From contig JAFOCV010000119.1 in assembly GCA_017381015.1 (NCBI GenBank), positions 1-33,713 of the forward strand: a stretch of DNA of 33,713 bases, given 5' to 3'. Of the stretch, positions 8,681 to 16,701 are shown in pieces. The notes beneath the pieces were generated by a model that saw only the letters and a program-made list of their open reading frames with translations, was not told the origin of the DNA and made no database searches. The position numbers and the translations under genes are program-made. Position 1 is the first letter of the stretch. The number at the start of each line of letters is the position of its first letter. This DNA is from Bacteroidaceae bacterium (GTDB lineage: Bacteria; Bacteroidota; Bacteroidia; Bacteroidales; Bacteroidaceae).

Positions 8681-8688
8681 CAAACCTA
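8681..8688 (-). promoter_or_regulatory. Second candidate -7 box for the 8649 gene
   Basis: TAGGTTTG on the - strand fits TAnnTTTG and would give a leader of about 25-35 nt. No TTTG is found at the -33 distance, so it is weaker than the upstream candidate at 8821-8852. Confidence 0.3.
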
Positions 8689-8820
8689 AGACAAGGCAAA
8701 AGAAAAGAGGTTTATTCCCGATGTATTTTGTAATATCCTTAGTGTTTTTTCTAGTGCTGGAAATTATGCCCATAGAGTTTTTTCTAAATGGGTTGTCTCC
8801 TTATTTATAATATTCAGGCA

Positions 8821-8852
8821 CAAAATTACAAAAATAAGGTCAGACGAACAAG
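8821..8852 (-). promoter_or_regulatory. Bacteroidetes promoter for the - strand run (8649 to 1637)
   Basis: On the - strand CTTG (8852-8849), a 20-nt spacer and TAATTTTG (8828-8821) match the Bacteroidetes -33/-7 consensus. Transcription would start near 8814, giving a leader of about 165 nt before the small secreted protein gene. Direct repeats spaced 21 bp lie just upstream. Confidence 0.55.
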
Positions 8853-8879
8853 AAAAAACTAATAAAATGCACTTCACTA

Positions 8880-8914
8880 CTTGTAGTGGCTATGTAGAAA
8901 CTAGTAGTGACTAT
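8880..8914 (-). promoter_or_regulatory. Direct repeats 21 bp apart, candidate AraC-type operator
   Basis: CTTGTAGTGGCTAT (8880-8893) and CTAGTAGTGACTAT (8901-8914) match at 12 of 14 positions, exactly 21 bp apart, that is, two helical turns. The first copy is also part of the palindrome CACTAC-TT-GTAGTG (8875-8888). The proximal copy is 27 nt upstream of the -33 box of the promoter reading left. AraC-family proteins commonly bind direct half-sites with such spacing, and an AraC-type gene ends only 24 bp away at 8938. The link is inferred from position and spacing. Confidence 0.5.
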
Positions 8915-8937
8915 AGTATAAGGGGAAGAAATGAAGA

Positions 8938-10080
8938 CTATTGCTCCTTCTTGTGTTGCTGGATGTATTCGTCTAGATTTTTACCCTCGATACGCTCAAA
9001 ACATGAGCGTGCGGTCTTGGGTGCGGTAAATCCCACAATGTCACAATCGGAGATAGAAGATATCTCGCCAATACGGATGAGTCTTTTCAGTTCTTCTACT
9101 CTATATGCGGTGATGTATTCGTGTATATTATTGTGACCTTGGCTACGAAGGCATTGGAGCATCAATTGGCGATTTATGCCGGTTTCTTCGCATAATTTGT
9201 CTCGGGTAAACCTGTTGCTTTTCCATGCTTCTTTGTTGTTTTGCATCCACAACTGAACGCGCATATAGCGCTTCTGGTTCATCTCGTTGAAGTCGGCTAG
9301 CTTGGCCAATTCTGCTTGTTCGTCCTTCTCTGGTTGTTCGTTGGTGACTATCTCTTCCTTTTCTATCACTTCTATTTTAATGTCAGGGTGGGGAAGGTTC
9401 ACTACCAATATTTCCATTGTGTGGCATACCCAGAAGAAATTAACCACGGTGAATAGTGCGGCATATGCGCATATCATATAAGGAGTCCAATCTAAAGCGG
9501 TGTATAGATATAGTACGATAGAAGCTACCAGTACTACGATGTATGCAAATAATGACATGGGGAAGCTGGTCTTGTATGCTATACGACGTGGCAACAGGAT
9601 GATGTTTGCCGTATAATACACACCCAATCCCAATGCTATCAGACGTAGAATCATATCCAATGATACGATATTGTTGAATAACTCCTCGGCAGAGAATACC
9701 AGAGTTAGTTTGCCTGCGGGGAATATTGCTATCATGTACACTATCGCTAGAATCACAATGGGGCTTGCATATTTGAGCATACGTTCCAATTGCAAGAAAC
9801 CTGGCATGATGAGCCCTAGCGAATAGATACTTTGCAAGAAAATAGCACCATCAATAACCAGTAGCATGTAGGGATTGAGAATACCAGGTGCACCCGCCGC
9901 AACACTCTTGCCATAGATGGCTACAATAGTGGAAACAACGGCAAAGATGGCTAATATCCACGCCAAACTGAGGTATTGCACCCTGTGTCTGGCTAATATA
10001 CCCATAATGCTAAGACCTGTAAAATGCGCGGCGGCACAACAGGCAAAGGTGACCGTGACTATGATTTCTTCGTTTGTCAT
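8938..10080 (-). CDS. Membrane-anchored AraC-type transcriptional regulator
   Basis: A 380-aa protein with about seven hydrophobic helices in the first 230 residues (segments around VTFACCAAAHFTG, YLSLAWILAIFAVV, YMLLVIDGAIFLQSIY, VILAIVYMIAIF, LIALGLGVYYTAN, LFAYIVVLVASIVLYLY, YAALFTVVNFFWV). An acidic linker follows (IEKEEIVTNEQPEKDEQAE). The C-terminal AraC-like domain of about 110 residues has two helix-turn-helix units (FTRDKLCEETGINRQLMLQCL and ISDCDIVGFTAPKTARSCFE). It probably senses a membrane or extracellular signal and binds DNA directly from the membrane (inference). The start is placed at ATG 10080: the longer frame begins with TTG and lies inside the promoter. The promoter is so close that the mRNA may be nearly leaderless. 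The likely target is the repeat-bearing promoter beyond its 3' end. Confidence 0.82.
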   Translation of the reverse strand: MTNEEIIVTVTFACCAAAHFTGLSIMGILARHRVQYLSLAWILAIFAVVSTIVAIYGKSVAAGAPGILNPYMLLVIDGAIFLQSIYSLGLIMPGFLQLERMLKYASPIVILAIVYMIAIFPAGKLTLVFSAEELFNNIVSLDMILRLIALGLGVYYTANIILLPRRIAYKTSFPMSLFAYIVVLVASIVLYLYTALDWTPYMICAYAALFTVVNFFWVCHTMEILVVNLPHPDIKIEVIEKEEIVTNEQPEKDEQAELAKLADFNEMNQKRYMRVQLWMQNNKEAWKSNRFTRDKLCEETGINRQLMLQCLRSQGHNNIHEYITAYRVEELKRLIRIGEISSISDCDIVGFTAPKTARSCFERIEGKNLDEYIQQHKKEQ

Positions 10081-10086
10081 TCCGTG

Positions 10087-10117
10087 CAAAAGTATGGAAA
10101 AATAATGAAATGACAAA
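10087..10117 (-). promoter_or_regulatory. Consensus promoter for the membrane AraC-type regulator
   Basis: On the - strand TTTG (10117-10114), a 19-nt spacer and TACTTTTG (10094-10087), a full match to the Bacteroidetes consensus. The last G is only 6 nt before the ATG at 10080, so transcription should begin at or next to the start codon. Confidence 0.72.
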
Positions 10118-10220
10118 ATATTGTGAGCCTTATTCCTCCTAAATGGGGATAAAGAATTGCACTTTTGAATAGTAAATCTTGCAAATCTCGACCCTAAAAA
10201 TTAATCTCGAAACATCAAAA

Positions 10221-10255
10221 TAACAAAAACCTCAGCCGAATTAGGGCTGAGGCTT
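10221..10255 (-). terminator. Rho-independent terminator of guaA
   Basis: CCTCAGCC (10230-10237) pairs with GGCTGAGG (10245-10252) around a 7-nt loop. On the - strand it is followed by TTTTTGTTATTTT. It lies about 30 nt past the guaA stop. Confidence 0.82.
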
Positions 10256-10282
10256 TCTTAGAATGCTTTTATTACCTGGGAA

Positions 10283-11590
10283 TTATTCCCACTCGATGGT
10301 AGCACTTGGCTTGGGAGACATATCGTAGCAAACACGATTTACATTGGGAACTTCGTTCAGGATACGCTTGGTAATCTTGTCGAGGATTGCCCAATCAATG
10401 TGCTCGATAGAAGCGGTCATTGCATCGATAGTGTTGACGGCACGGATGATTACGGGCCATTCGAATGAACGAGCATTGTCGCGTACGCCTACTGACTTGA
10501 AATCGGGTACTAGGGTAAAGTACTGCCATACCTTCTTGTCAAGGCCTGCCTTTGCAAATTCCTCGCGGAGAATAGCATCGCTCTCGCGTACTGCCTCTAG
10601 ACGATCGCGAGTGATAGCGCCCAAGCAACGAACACCAAGGCCGGGGCCTGGGAATGGCTGACGGTATACCATCTCGTAGGGAAGACCCAGCTCAAGACCG
10701 CATGCACGTACCTCGTCCTTGAAGAGCTGCTTGATGGGCTCTACTAGTTCGAACTGAAGGTCCTCGGGAAGGCCGCCTACGTTGTGGTGACTCTTTACGC
10801 ACTTAGCTGTCTTGGTGCCGCTCTCAACGATGTCGGGATAAATGGTACCCTGACCAAGGAAGTCGATGCCCTCTAGCTTGCGAGCCTCTTCTTCAAATAC
10901 GCGGATGAATTCGCCACCGATAATCTTACGCTTCTGCTCGGGATCTGCTACGTTCTCCAATTTGGTGAGGAAACGCTCAGTTGCATCTACATATACCAGA
11001 TTAGCGCATAGCTGATTGCGGAATACCTCTACTACGTCTTCTGATTCGCCCTTACGCATAAGGCCGTGGTTGACGTGTACGCAAACCAAATTGTTGCCAA
11101 TAGCCTTCAATAGAAGTGCTGCTACAACAGAACTATCTACACCACCTGATAGGGCCAAAAGAACCTTCTTGTCACCTACCTGACGGCGAATCAATTCTAC
11201 CTGGTCAGCAACAAAGTTCTTCATATTCCAGTTGGTTGCTGCACCGCATGTATCAAAAACGAATCCTTTTACTGCTTCCTTGATAGCTTCTTCGTCATTG
11301 GCAAACTGGGGCAACTTGACATCACACAAAGCCTTGTCGTGGCCGGCTGCCATTACGGGGAAACCTGCTTCGTAAATCTCGGGTAGTACGTCGATAGCAA
11401 CGCCGTCGATGACGTTGTTAGGACCGCCATTGATGATAATGCCTTTTACACCAGGCAATGCCTTTAGCTCTGTAGCGGTAATGTCGTGAGGATAGATTTC
11501 ACTATACACACCCAAAGAACGAATTGCTCTTGCCAACACGGTATTCTCATGACTTCCTAAGTCTAGGATTACAATCATGTCTTGCTTCAT
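10283..11590 (-). CDS. guaA: GMP synthase with shortened, catalytically dead glutaminase domain
   Basis: Aminates XMP to GMP using ATP. The synthetase half is intact: the PP-loop SGGVDSS at 148-154, FLGQGTIYPDIVESG, SHHNVGGLPEDL, RQPFPGPGLGVR, and the terminal NRVCYDMSPKPSATIEWE dimerisation segment. The N-terminal class I glutamine amidotransferase domain is only about 110 residues instead of about 200. The nucleophile motif (GxCyGxQ in the family) reads PVMAAGHDKA, with Gly83 where Cys should be. The region carrying the His/Glu of the triad is absent, the sequence passing straight to FVFDTCGAATNW. The total of 435 aa compares with about 510-525. It may use free ammonia or a separate glutaminase subunit (inference). 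The reading frame is clean, so this is not recent decay. It is a single gene with its own promoter and terminator. Confidence 0.9.
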   Translation of the reverse strand: MKQDMIVILDLGSHENTVLARAIRSLGVYSEIYPHDITATELKALPGVKGIIINGGPNNVIDGVAIDVLPEIYEAGFPVMAAGHDKALCDVKLPQFANDEEAIKEAVKGFVFDTCGAATNWNMKNFVADQVELIRRQVGDKKVLLALSGGVDSSVVAALLLKAIGNNLVCVHVNHGLMRKGESEDVVEVFRNQLCANLVYVDATERFLTKLENVADPEQKRKIIGGEFIRVFEEEARKLEGIDFLGQGTIYPDIVESGTKTAKCVKSHHNVGGLPEDLQFELVEPIKQLFKDEVRACGLELGLPYEMVYRQPFPGPGLGVRCLGAITRDRLEAVRESDAILREEFAKAGLDKKVWQYFTLVPDFKSVGVRDNARSFEWPVIIRAVNTIDAMTASIEHIDWAILDKITKRILNEVPNVNRVCYDMSPKPSATIEWE

Positions 11591-11695
11591 AATAATGAGT
11601 ATTTAATATTAAATGCTTTTCTTGATGTGTCGCTGTTGTTAACTACGTGGGTCTTGTGAAGTTTTTGTGACTCACTGGCCTTTGTATTTTCGATG

Positions 11696-11703
11696 CAAAG
11701 ATA
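11696..11703 (-). promoter_or_regulatory. Candidate -7 box for guaA
   Basis: TATCTTTG on the - strand fits TAnnTTTG. There is no clear -33 TTTG. Transcription would start near 11690, leaving about 100 nt of leader, in which I see no purine-riboswitch core. Confidence 0.45.
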
Positions 11704-11773
11704 GTTAGAAAATCAGAAAAATATGCATGTGAAAAACAAAAAATATATGAGGATAGTCATATTTTTTTAACAT

Positions 11774-11819
11774 AAATCAATTGGAAAACGCTGTAAGCGC
11801 TTCTTTGAGCTATTGATTT
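11774..11819 (-). terminator. Possible terminator of the cyclophilin gene (nested inverted repeat)
   Basis: AAATCAAT (11774-11781) pairs with ATTGATTT (11812-11819), which begins at the stop codon of the peptidylprolyl isomerase gene. A small inner stem CGCT-GTA-AGCG is at 11789-11799. A T-run is lacking on the - strand, so function as a terminator is uncertain. Confidence 0.3.
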
Positions 11820-12549
11820 AAAAAGAAATGTTGTTAAATTTCACCCTCGCATCTTCGCTGATGTGCTCTATCGTTGCGTGTTTGATGACTATATCTTCTA
11901 TTGGTCGGTCACAAGAATCGGTGGGTTGAGCTTGTATGTATTTCACTATGTCCAGGCCCTCTATAACCTCGCCAAAAATAGTGTATGCGCCATCCAGATG
12001 AGGTGTGCCACCTAGCATTTGATAGTCGTTGATCATAAATCGATCCAGTTCTATACCTCTCTCGCGAAGATATGAGATTGCTTTTTGAAGAGAACCAGGT
12101 CTCATCTTCTTTCCCCATACGATGTAGAATTGAGATCCGCTACTACGGAAAGTGGGGTTGATGTCGTCCGATTCGCGAGCAGCAGCCACCATGCCTCTGA
12201 CGTGATAAAGGTAGGGGAAGACAATCTCGGCGGGTAGGTCATAACCAGGTCCGCCTTCGCCTAATTTCTTGCCTTGAGGAGCATCTTTGCTCTCAGGGTC
12301 ACCAGCTTGAATCATGAAGTCCTTGATGACTCGATGAAACAATATGCCATCGTAGTAACCTTTGCTGGCCAATGTCAGGAAATTGTCTCGGTGAATGGGA
12401 GTTAAGTCCGACAATGCAATGCGAATATTGCCGGCATTGGTTTCCAGAAGTACTACGCTACGTTTTTCCTTCTTTGAAGAATGAGCAATGGTTGGGATAA
12501 TAACCAAGGCGAGAAGTATAACGAGTGTGAGAGATAAAATCTTCTTCAT
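11818..12549 (-). CDS. Exported cyclophilin-type peptidylprolyl isomerase
   Basis: Catalyses cis-trans isomerisation of X-Pro bonds. The 243-aa protein starts with MKK and a long hydrophobic signal segment (LSLTLVILLALVIIPTIA), so it works in the periplasm or on the membrane. The cyclophilin core is clear: NFLTLASKGYYDGILFHRVIKDFMIQAGD, GTPHLDGAYTIFGEVIEGLDIV, and RSSGSQFYIVWGKK, where Trp-region residues vary from the human enzyme. An insert of about 35 residues (LQKAISYLRERGIELDRFM) sits between the core strands. I start at ATG 12549; the frame could extend to a TTG at 12582, but that lies inside the -7 promoter box. It is a single gene, divergent from mraZ. Confidence 0.92.
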   Translation of the reverse strand: MKKILSLTLVILLALVIIPTIAHSSKKEKRSVVLLETNAGNIRIALSDLTPIHRDNFLTLASKGYYDGILFHRVIKDFMIQAGDPESKDAPQGKKLGEGGPGYDLPAEIVFPYLYHVRGMVAAARESDDINPTFRSSGSQFYIVWGKKMRPGSLQKAISYLRERGIELDRFMINDYQMLGGTPHLDGAYTIFGEVIEGLDIVKYIQAQPTDSCDRPIEDIVIKHATIEHISEDARVKFNNISF

Positions 12550-12579
12550 TTTTTTCGTTTGATTAAGGTTTTGATTGTG

Positions 12580-12610
12580 CAAAAGTACAAATATTCATCA
12601 AAATGAGCAA
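12580..12610 (-). promoter_or_regulatory. Promoter of the cyclophilin gene
   Basis: On the - strand TTG (12610-12608), a 20-nt spacer and TACTTTTG (12587-12580) fit the Bacteroidetes consensus. Transcription would begin near 12575, giving a leader of about 25 nt. Its position rules out the TTG start at 12582. Confidence 0.65.
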
Positions 12611-12749
12611 TAGGATTGTTCTTGTGTCCTTCTTGTCCTTGATTACCCAAAAACGTCAAAAAGCAAGGTTTCAACGAGTTTTTTAAGCAATGCGAAAGAA
12701 AACGAAAAATTCTTGGCGAAAAAAAATAATGCCTGAGAGTGAATTATTT

Positions 12750-12775
12750 TGTGTCAAAGTGGGGAATTGTGGGGG
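12750..12775 (+). promoter_or_regulatory. Candidate MraZ operator (TGGG repeats every 10 bp)
   Basis: TGGGG at 12760 and TGGGG at 12770 are exactly 10 bp apart, and a one-mismatch copy TGTGT stands at 12750, in phase. In Escherichia coli MraZ represses its own operon by binding TGGGN repeats with 5-nt spacers, the same geometry. The repeats occupy the -33 region of the mraZ promoter, where no TTTG is found, fitting autorepression (inference). Confidence 0.65.
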
Positions 12776-12782
12776 ATTTTTG

Positions 12783-12790
12783 TACCTTTG
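12783..12790 (+). promoter_or_regulatory. -7 box of the dcw cluster promoter
   Basis: TACCTTTG fits TAnnTTTG. Transcription would start near 12796, with a leader of about 27 nt carrying an AAGG (12810-12813) 9 nt before the mraZ ATG. It lies directly after the TGGG repeats. Confidence 0.65.
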
Positions 12791-12822
12791 TGTCGGAATT
12801 AACACATATAAGGTACGCACAC

Positions 12823-13281
12823 ATGAGATTTACAGGCAACATAGACGCAAAGACCGACGATAAGGGACGAGTATTCCTCCCTGCGGCCTTTCGTAAGCTG
12901 CTTCAGCGTGAGGAGGTTGATTCGCTCATCTTGCGTAAGGATATTTTTCAGCATTGCCTGGTGCTATATCCAGAGGATGTGTGGAATTCGCTAGTTGATA
13001 CGATTAAGCAACAAACCAATCCGTTTGACAAGAAGGGACGAGAAGCGATGCGAGGTTTTGTTGCAGGTGCCGAGAGGATATCTCTTGATGGAAGTGGTCG
13101 TATATTGATACCTCGTCGTTATTTGGAATACGCCAATATAGAAAATGACGTTCGTTTCATTGGAATGGACGATACGATAGAAGTTTGGAATAGGCAACAA
13201 GCCGATGACATTCTAGACGACCCAGAGACACTTGCAGAAAATCTTGAACAAATAATGAATCGCAACAATCATGAATCCTGA
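12823..13281 (+). CDS. mraZ: Transcriptional regulator MraZ
   Basis: A 152-aa ring-forming DNA-binding protein of the AbrB-like MraZ family that in other bacteria represses the dcw cluster. Both tandem family motifs are present: DDKGRVFLPAAFRK near residue 11 and LDGSGRILIPRRYLEYA near residue 88. I start at ATG 12823 (MRFTGNIDAK). The frame is open back to 12739, but that part contains the promoter and operator. The 3' end overlaps rsmH by 11 nt, so translation of the two is probably coupled. TGGG repeats right upstream are its likely self-operator. Confidence 0.95.
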   Translation: MRFTGNIDAKTDDKGRVFLPAAFRKLLQREEVDSLILRKDIFQHCLVLYPEDVWNSLVDTIKQQTNPFDKKGREAMRGFVAGAERISLDGSGRILIPRRYLEYANIENDVRFIGMDDTIEVWNRQQADDILDDPETLAENLEQIMNRNNHES

Positions 13282-14191
13282 ATGCTATCATATACCCGTT
13301 ATGCTAGATGAATGCTTGGCGGGCCTTAATATCAAACCAAACGGAATATACCTGGATCTTACATACGGAGGAGGAGGTCATAGCAAGGAAATTATCAAGG
13401 AACTTTCATCAGAGGGACACTTGTATGGCTTTGACCAAGACTTGGATGCTCAGGCAGGTGCTATGGTGGATGATAGGTTTACCTTTGTCAGAAGTAACTT
13501 TCGTTACATCAAGAATTGGATGCAATACTATGGTGTGGAAAGAGTGGATGGCATATTGGCCGACTTGGGTGTAAGTAGTCATCACCTGGATGCTGGCGAG
13601 AGAGGTTTTTCTTTTAGATATGATGCTCCGTTGGATATGCGAATGAACCAAGCTGGCAAGGTATCGGCAAAGCATATTGTGACTACATATAGCGAGGAGC
13701 AATTGGCTGATGTGCTTTATTATTACGGCGAATTGAAGCAAAGCAGGCGTATAGCTGCGGCCATAGTAAAGGCAAGAGGGCAGAAGGATATCAATACAAC
13801 TGGTCAATTGGCAGAACTGGTTTCTCCCTTGCTAGGTGCTGATAGAGAGAAGAAGGATCTGGCTAAGGTTTTCCAAGCCTTGAGAATAGAGGTGAATGGA
13901 GAAATGAAAGTATTGAGAGAAATGCTTGCCAATGCAACGGATTTGTTGGCGCCAGGCGGACGATTGGTGGTAATGACATACCATAGTTTGGAGGATAGAA
14001 TAGTAAAGAATCATATCAAGGGTGTAGATAACAAAAAACAAGACTATACTGATGCCCAAGCGTTGATATTTGGAAGAGCTAAGACAATACTCAAACCAGT
14101 AAATAAGAGCGTAATAACTGCCTCGGCAGAAGAATTGGCCAGAAATCCTAGAAGTAGATCGGCAAAACTACGTATAGCAGAAAAGTCATGA
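13271..14191 (+). CDS. rsmH: 16S rRNA (cytosine(1402)-N(4))-methyltransferase
   Basis: Methylates N4 of C1402 in the 16S rRNA decoding centre with S-adenosylmethionine. At 306 aa it has the family length. The opening YHIPVMLDECLAGL, SAM motif YLDLTYGGGGHSKEI, ADLGVSSHHLDAGERGFSFR, RIEVNGEMKVL and VVMTYHSLEDRIVK are characteristic. The start overlaps mraZ and the end overlaps the ftsL-like gene in an ATGA, marking tight coupling within the cluster. Confidence 0.97.
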   Translation: MNPECYHIPVMLDECLAGLNIKPNGIYLDLTYGGGGHSKEIIKELSSEGHLYGFDQDLDAQAGAMVDDRFTFVRSNFRYIKNWMQYYGVERVDGILADLGVSSHHLDAGERGFSFRYDAPLDMRMNQAGKVSAKHIVTTYSEEQLADVLYYYGELKQSRRIAAAIVKARGQKDINTTGQLAELVSPLLGADREKKDLAKVFQALRIEVNGEMKVLREMLANATDLLAPGGRLVVMTYHSLEDRIVKNHIKGVDNKKQDYTDAQALIFGRAKTILKPVNKSVITASAEELARNPRSRSAKLRIAEKS

Positions 14192-14589
14192 AAGATAAAA
14201 TAAAAGATAAGCAAGATAAGAAAACTCGTCTGTTGGCCATGCTTAGCAACAAGGAAGACGAGATGGCACTGAAGCAATGGAAAAGTGTCATCAATCAGAT
14301 GAGTATTGACGGCCAATGGTTTAAGAAGCAGATAGGCGTGATATGTGTGGCGGTGTTTGGTATTATCATATACATAACATGCCGTTATCAAGCTCAACAG
14401 GAGATAATTCTGGAAGAACAACTCAAGATTGAGCGCCAGGATTGGATGTTCAGAAGTCTGACAAGAAGTAGCGAATTGACACTTAAGTCAAGGCAAAGCC
14501 AAATAGAATCCGCCTTGTATAGCTTTGGCGATAGCACATTGAAGGTGAGTACAGAGGCACCATTTACAACGATAGTCAAGAAAGATTAA
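14188..14589 (+). CDS. ftsL: FtsL-like cell division protein
   Basis: A 133-aa bitopic protein: a charged cytoplasmic part (1-46), one membrane helix (about 48-65, KQIGVICVAVFGIIIYITCR), and an outside coiled-coil-like part (EQLKIERQDWMFRSLTRSSEL). This is the FtsL/DivIC layout, and the gene has the usual place between rsmH and ftsI. FtsL with FtsQ and FtsB-type partners activates FtsW/FtsI at the septum. The sequence itself is weakly conserved, so the call rests on topology and position. It overlaps rsmH by 4 nt and is 8 nt before ftsI. Confidence 0.85.
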   Translation: MKDKIKDKQDKKTRLLAMLSNKEDEMALKQWKSVINQMSIDGQWFKKQIGVICVAVFGIIIYITCRYQAQQEIILEEQLKIERQDWMFRSLTRSSELTLKSRQSQIESALYSFGDSTLKVSTEAPFTTIVKKD

Positions 14590-14597
14590 TCCTGCCA

Positions 14598-16667
14598 ATG
14601 AAACCAGATAAAAACAATAGCATAAAACGATTCAAAGTCCTCTTTGGCCTCTTTTGTGTAATAGGCTTGTATATAGTGAGTACGGCCCTGTACACAATGA
14701 CGGTAAAGAGAGACTATTGGACAGAGGTGAGCAAGAAGTTCATTCGTGAGAATATTGCAATCCCTGCTACTCGTGGCAATATCTATGATTGCAACGGTAA
14801 TTTGATGGCTGGCTCTATACCAGAATATCGTCTGTATATGGACTTCGTTGTGATTGACAAGGATACTACGGCACGTATGAAGGCACAGGCGTGGAGAGAC
14901 TCAGTATTCAATGCCACGCTTGATACGATATGCGAGGGTTTGGCAAATATCTTTCCCAATAAGGCAAGAGGACATAAGGCCAACAAAGAGTGGTTCCGTA
15001 AACGTTTGCTCGAAGGAAAGAAACGCAAGAGCCATGCGTGGAGAATTTACCCACGTAATGCTACATACATTCAATACAAGGAGTGCAAGGAATTGCCCTT
15101 GTTCAAGGAAACCTCCTACAAAGGTGGCTTCTACGTGGAAACAATCATGCAAAGAAAGCACCCTTACGGTTCTTTGGCTTCAAGAACGTTGGGAAGCTTG
15201 AGAACTGATTCGAATGCGGCTAAGAATGGCTTGGAGCTAAGTTATGATTCGATTCTTAGAGGTAAGGATGGAGTCAGCCATAGCATGAAAATCAGAAACA
15301 AACGTGTGAGAATCGTTGACGTAGAGGCAGAAAATGGTCATGACTTGGTATCAACGATAGATGTGGACATACAAGACATGGCGGAGAAAGCCTTGGTGGC
15401 AAAACTCAAGGAGCCCAGCGTTAATGGCGAATTGGGTATGGCTATAGTAATGGAAGTCGCAACTGGTGATGTCAAGGCTATAGTGAATATGCATAGAGGC
15501 AAGGATGGTAACTATTACGAGATGAAGAATAGTGCTGTTAGCGACTTGATGGAGCCAGGTTCCACATTCAAGACGGCCAGTATGATGCTTGCTCTTGAAG
15601 AGGGCAAGGCTTCGTTGAATACTACCGTTGATTGCTCGGGAGGTGTTTATCCCATGCATGGTCGATTTATGAAGGATCACAACTGGCGCAAGGGTGGCTA
15701 TGGCGTGTTGACATTCTCGCAAATACTTGAGCAAAGTAGTAACATTGGTGTAAGTAGAATAATTGATGATGCCTTCAAGACTAATCCTCAGGCATATGTA
15801 GATGGTTTGCGAAGGATGGGCGTAGGTATTCCCTTGGATTTGCCATTTGTGGGTAAGGGAGAACCACGTGTTCCTCAACCTAATAGTAAGATAAGGTATT
15901 GGAGTAAGTCGGATTTGCCTTGGATGAGTATCGGTTACGTTAGTCAGCAACCGGTGATTAGCACTTTGACCTTCTACAATGCTATTGCCAATGGTGGTAA
16001 GATGGTAAAGCCAAGATTTGTCAAGGCAGAAATGGAGAATGGTCACATAGTAAGAGAATTCCCCACAGAGGTACTCGTTGAGCAGATATGTAAGCCCTCT
16101 ACTTTGAGAGATATACAGTTTTGCTTGAACAATGTAGTAAAGATTGGTTTGGGTAAAAAGGCTGGTAATGGTGGAAAACTCTTCCAGGTTAGTGGTAAGA
16201 CGGGTACTGCTCAGATTGCTAGTGGTAAGAGAGGTTATCATAGCGGTGTGACGAGATACATGGTTAGCTTCTGTGGTTATTTCCCATCCGAAGCACCAAA
16301 ATATAGTTGTATCGTATGTATTGTGAAGAGCGGTCTTCCCGCTTCAGGTGGTGGACAATGCGGTCCTGTGTTTAGCCAGATTTCTCAATACATTATGGCG
16401 CAATCTGTTGAGAGAAAGACTTCTGACATTGTGGACACATTGTCACATTCACCAATACCCAACAAGACGGATCGCCATCAAGTATTGCTAAACAACTTGC
16501 AAGAGGTTCCAAATGTGGTTGGTATGGGTGCCAAAGATGCAATCTATGTGCTAAAGAAGTGTGGCATGGAGGTTGAAATACAGGGTACAGGTACCGTAAA
16601 ATCGCAAAGTATTAAACCAGGTGAAGCAATCGAAAAGCAACAAAAAATTAAAATTGTGTTAGAATAA
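14598..16667 (+). CDS. ftsI: Septal peptidoglycan transpeptidase FtsI (PBP3) with PASTA domain
   Basis: Cross-links septal peptidoglycan. In this 689-aa class B penicillin-binding protein, a membrane anchor (about 12-33) is followed by the pedestal ([15 protein letters not shown]) and the transpeptidase domain. The active-site motifs are STFK with Ser322, SSN at 380-382 and KTG at 534-536. The C-terminus (about 630-689, [20 protein letters not shown]) is one PASTA domain, absent from the E. coli enzyme but usual in Bacteroidetes. It works with FtsW, encoded four genes on. It is 34 nt before murE. Confidence 0.95.
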   Translation: MKPDKNNSIKRFKVLFGLFCVIGLYIVSTALYTMTVKRDYWTEVSKKFIRENIAIPATRGNIYDCNGNLMAGSIPEYRLYMDFVVIDKDTTARMKAQAWRDSVFNATLDTICEGLANIFPNKARGHKANKEWFRKRLLEGKKRKSHAWRIYPRNATYIQYKECKELPLFKETSYKGGFYVETIMQRKHPYGSLASRTLGSLRTDSNAAKNGLELSYDSILRGKDGVSHSMKIRNKRVRIVDVEAENGHDLVSTIDVDIQDMAEKALVAKLKEPSVNGELGMAIVMEVATGDVKAIVNMHRGKDGNYYEMKNSAVSDLMEPGSTFKTASMMLALEEGKASLNTTVDCSGGVYPMHGRFMKDHNWRKGGYGVLTFSQILEQSSNIGVSRIIDDAFKTNPQAYVDGLRRMGVGIPLDLPFVGKGEPRVPQPNSKIRYWSKSDLPWMSIGYVSQQPVISTLTFYNAIANGGKMVKPRFVKAEMENGHIVREFPTEVLVEQICKPSTLRDIQFCLNNVVKIGLGKKAGNGGKLFQVSGKTGTAQIASGKRGYHSGVTRYMVSFCGYFPSEAPKYSCIVCIVKSGLPASGGGQCGPVFSQISQYIMAQSVERKTSDIVDTLSHSPIPNKTDRHQVLLNNLQEVPNVVGMGAKDAIYVLKKCGMEVEIQGTGTVKSQSIKPGEAIEKQQKIKIVLE

Positions 16668-16701
16668 GCAATCTATTTTACTCCTTAATATTATATATAT
16701 A

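Noticed and set aside
11591-11690. Possible purine riboswitch in the guaA leader
   Set aside because: I could not find the conserved three-way-junction core or kissing loops; only the promoter box is supported.
15351-16241. Open frame of 296 codons on the - strand inside ftsI
   Set aside because: It is antisense to the transpeptidase domain, with an unnatural composition rich in T, S, L, I and Y; no family resemblance.
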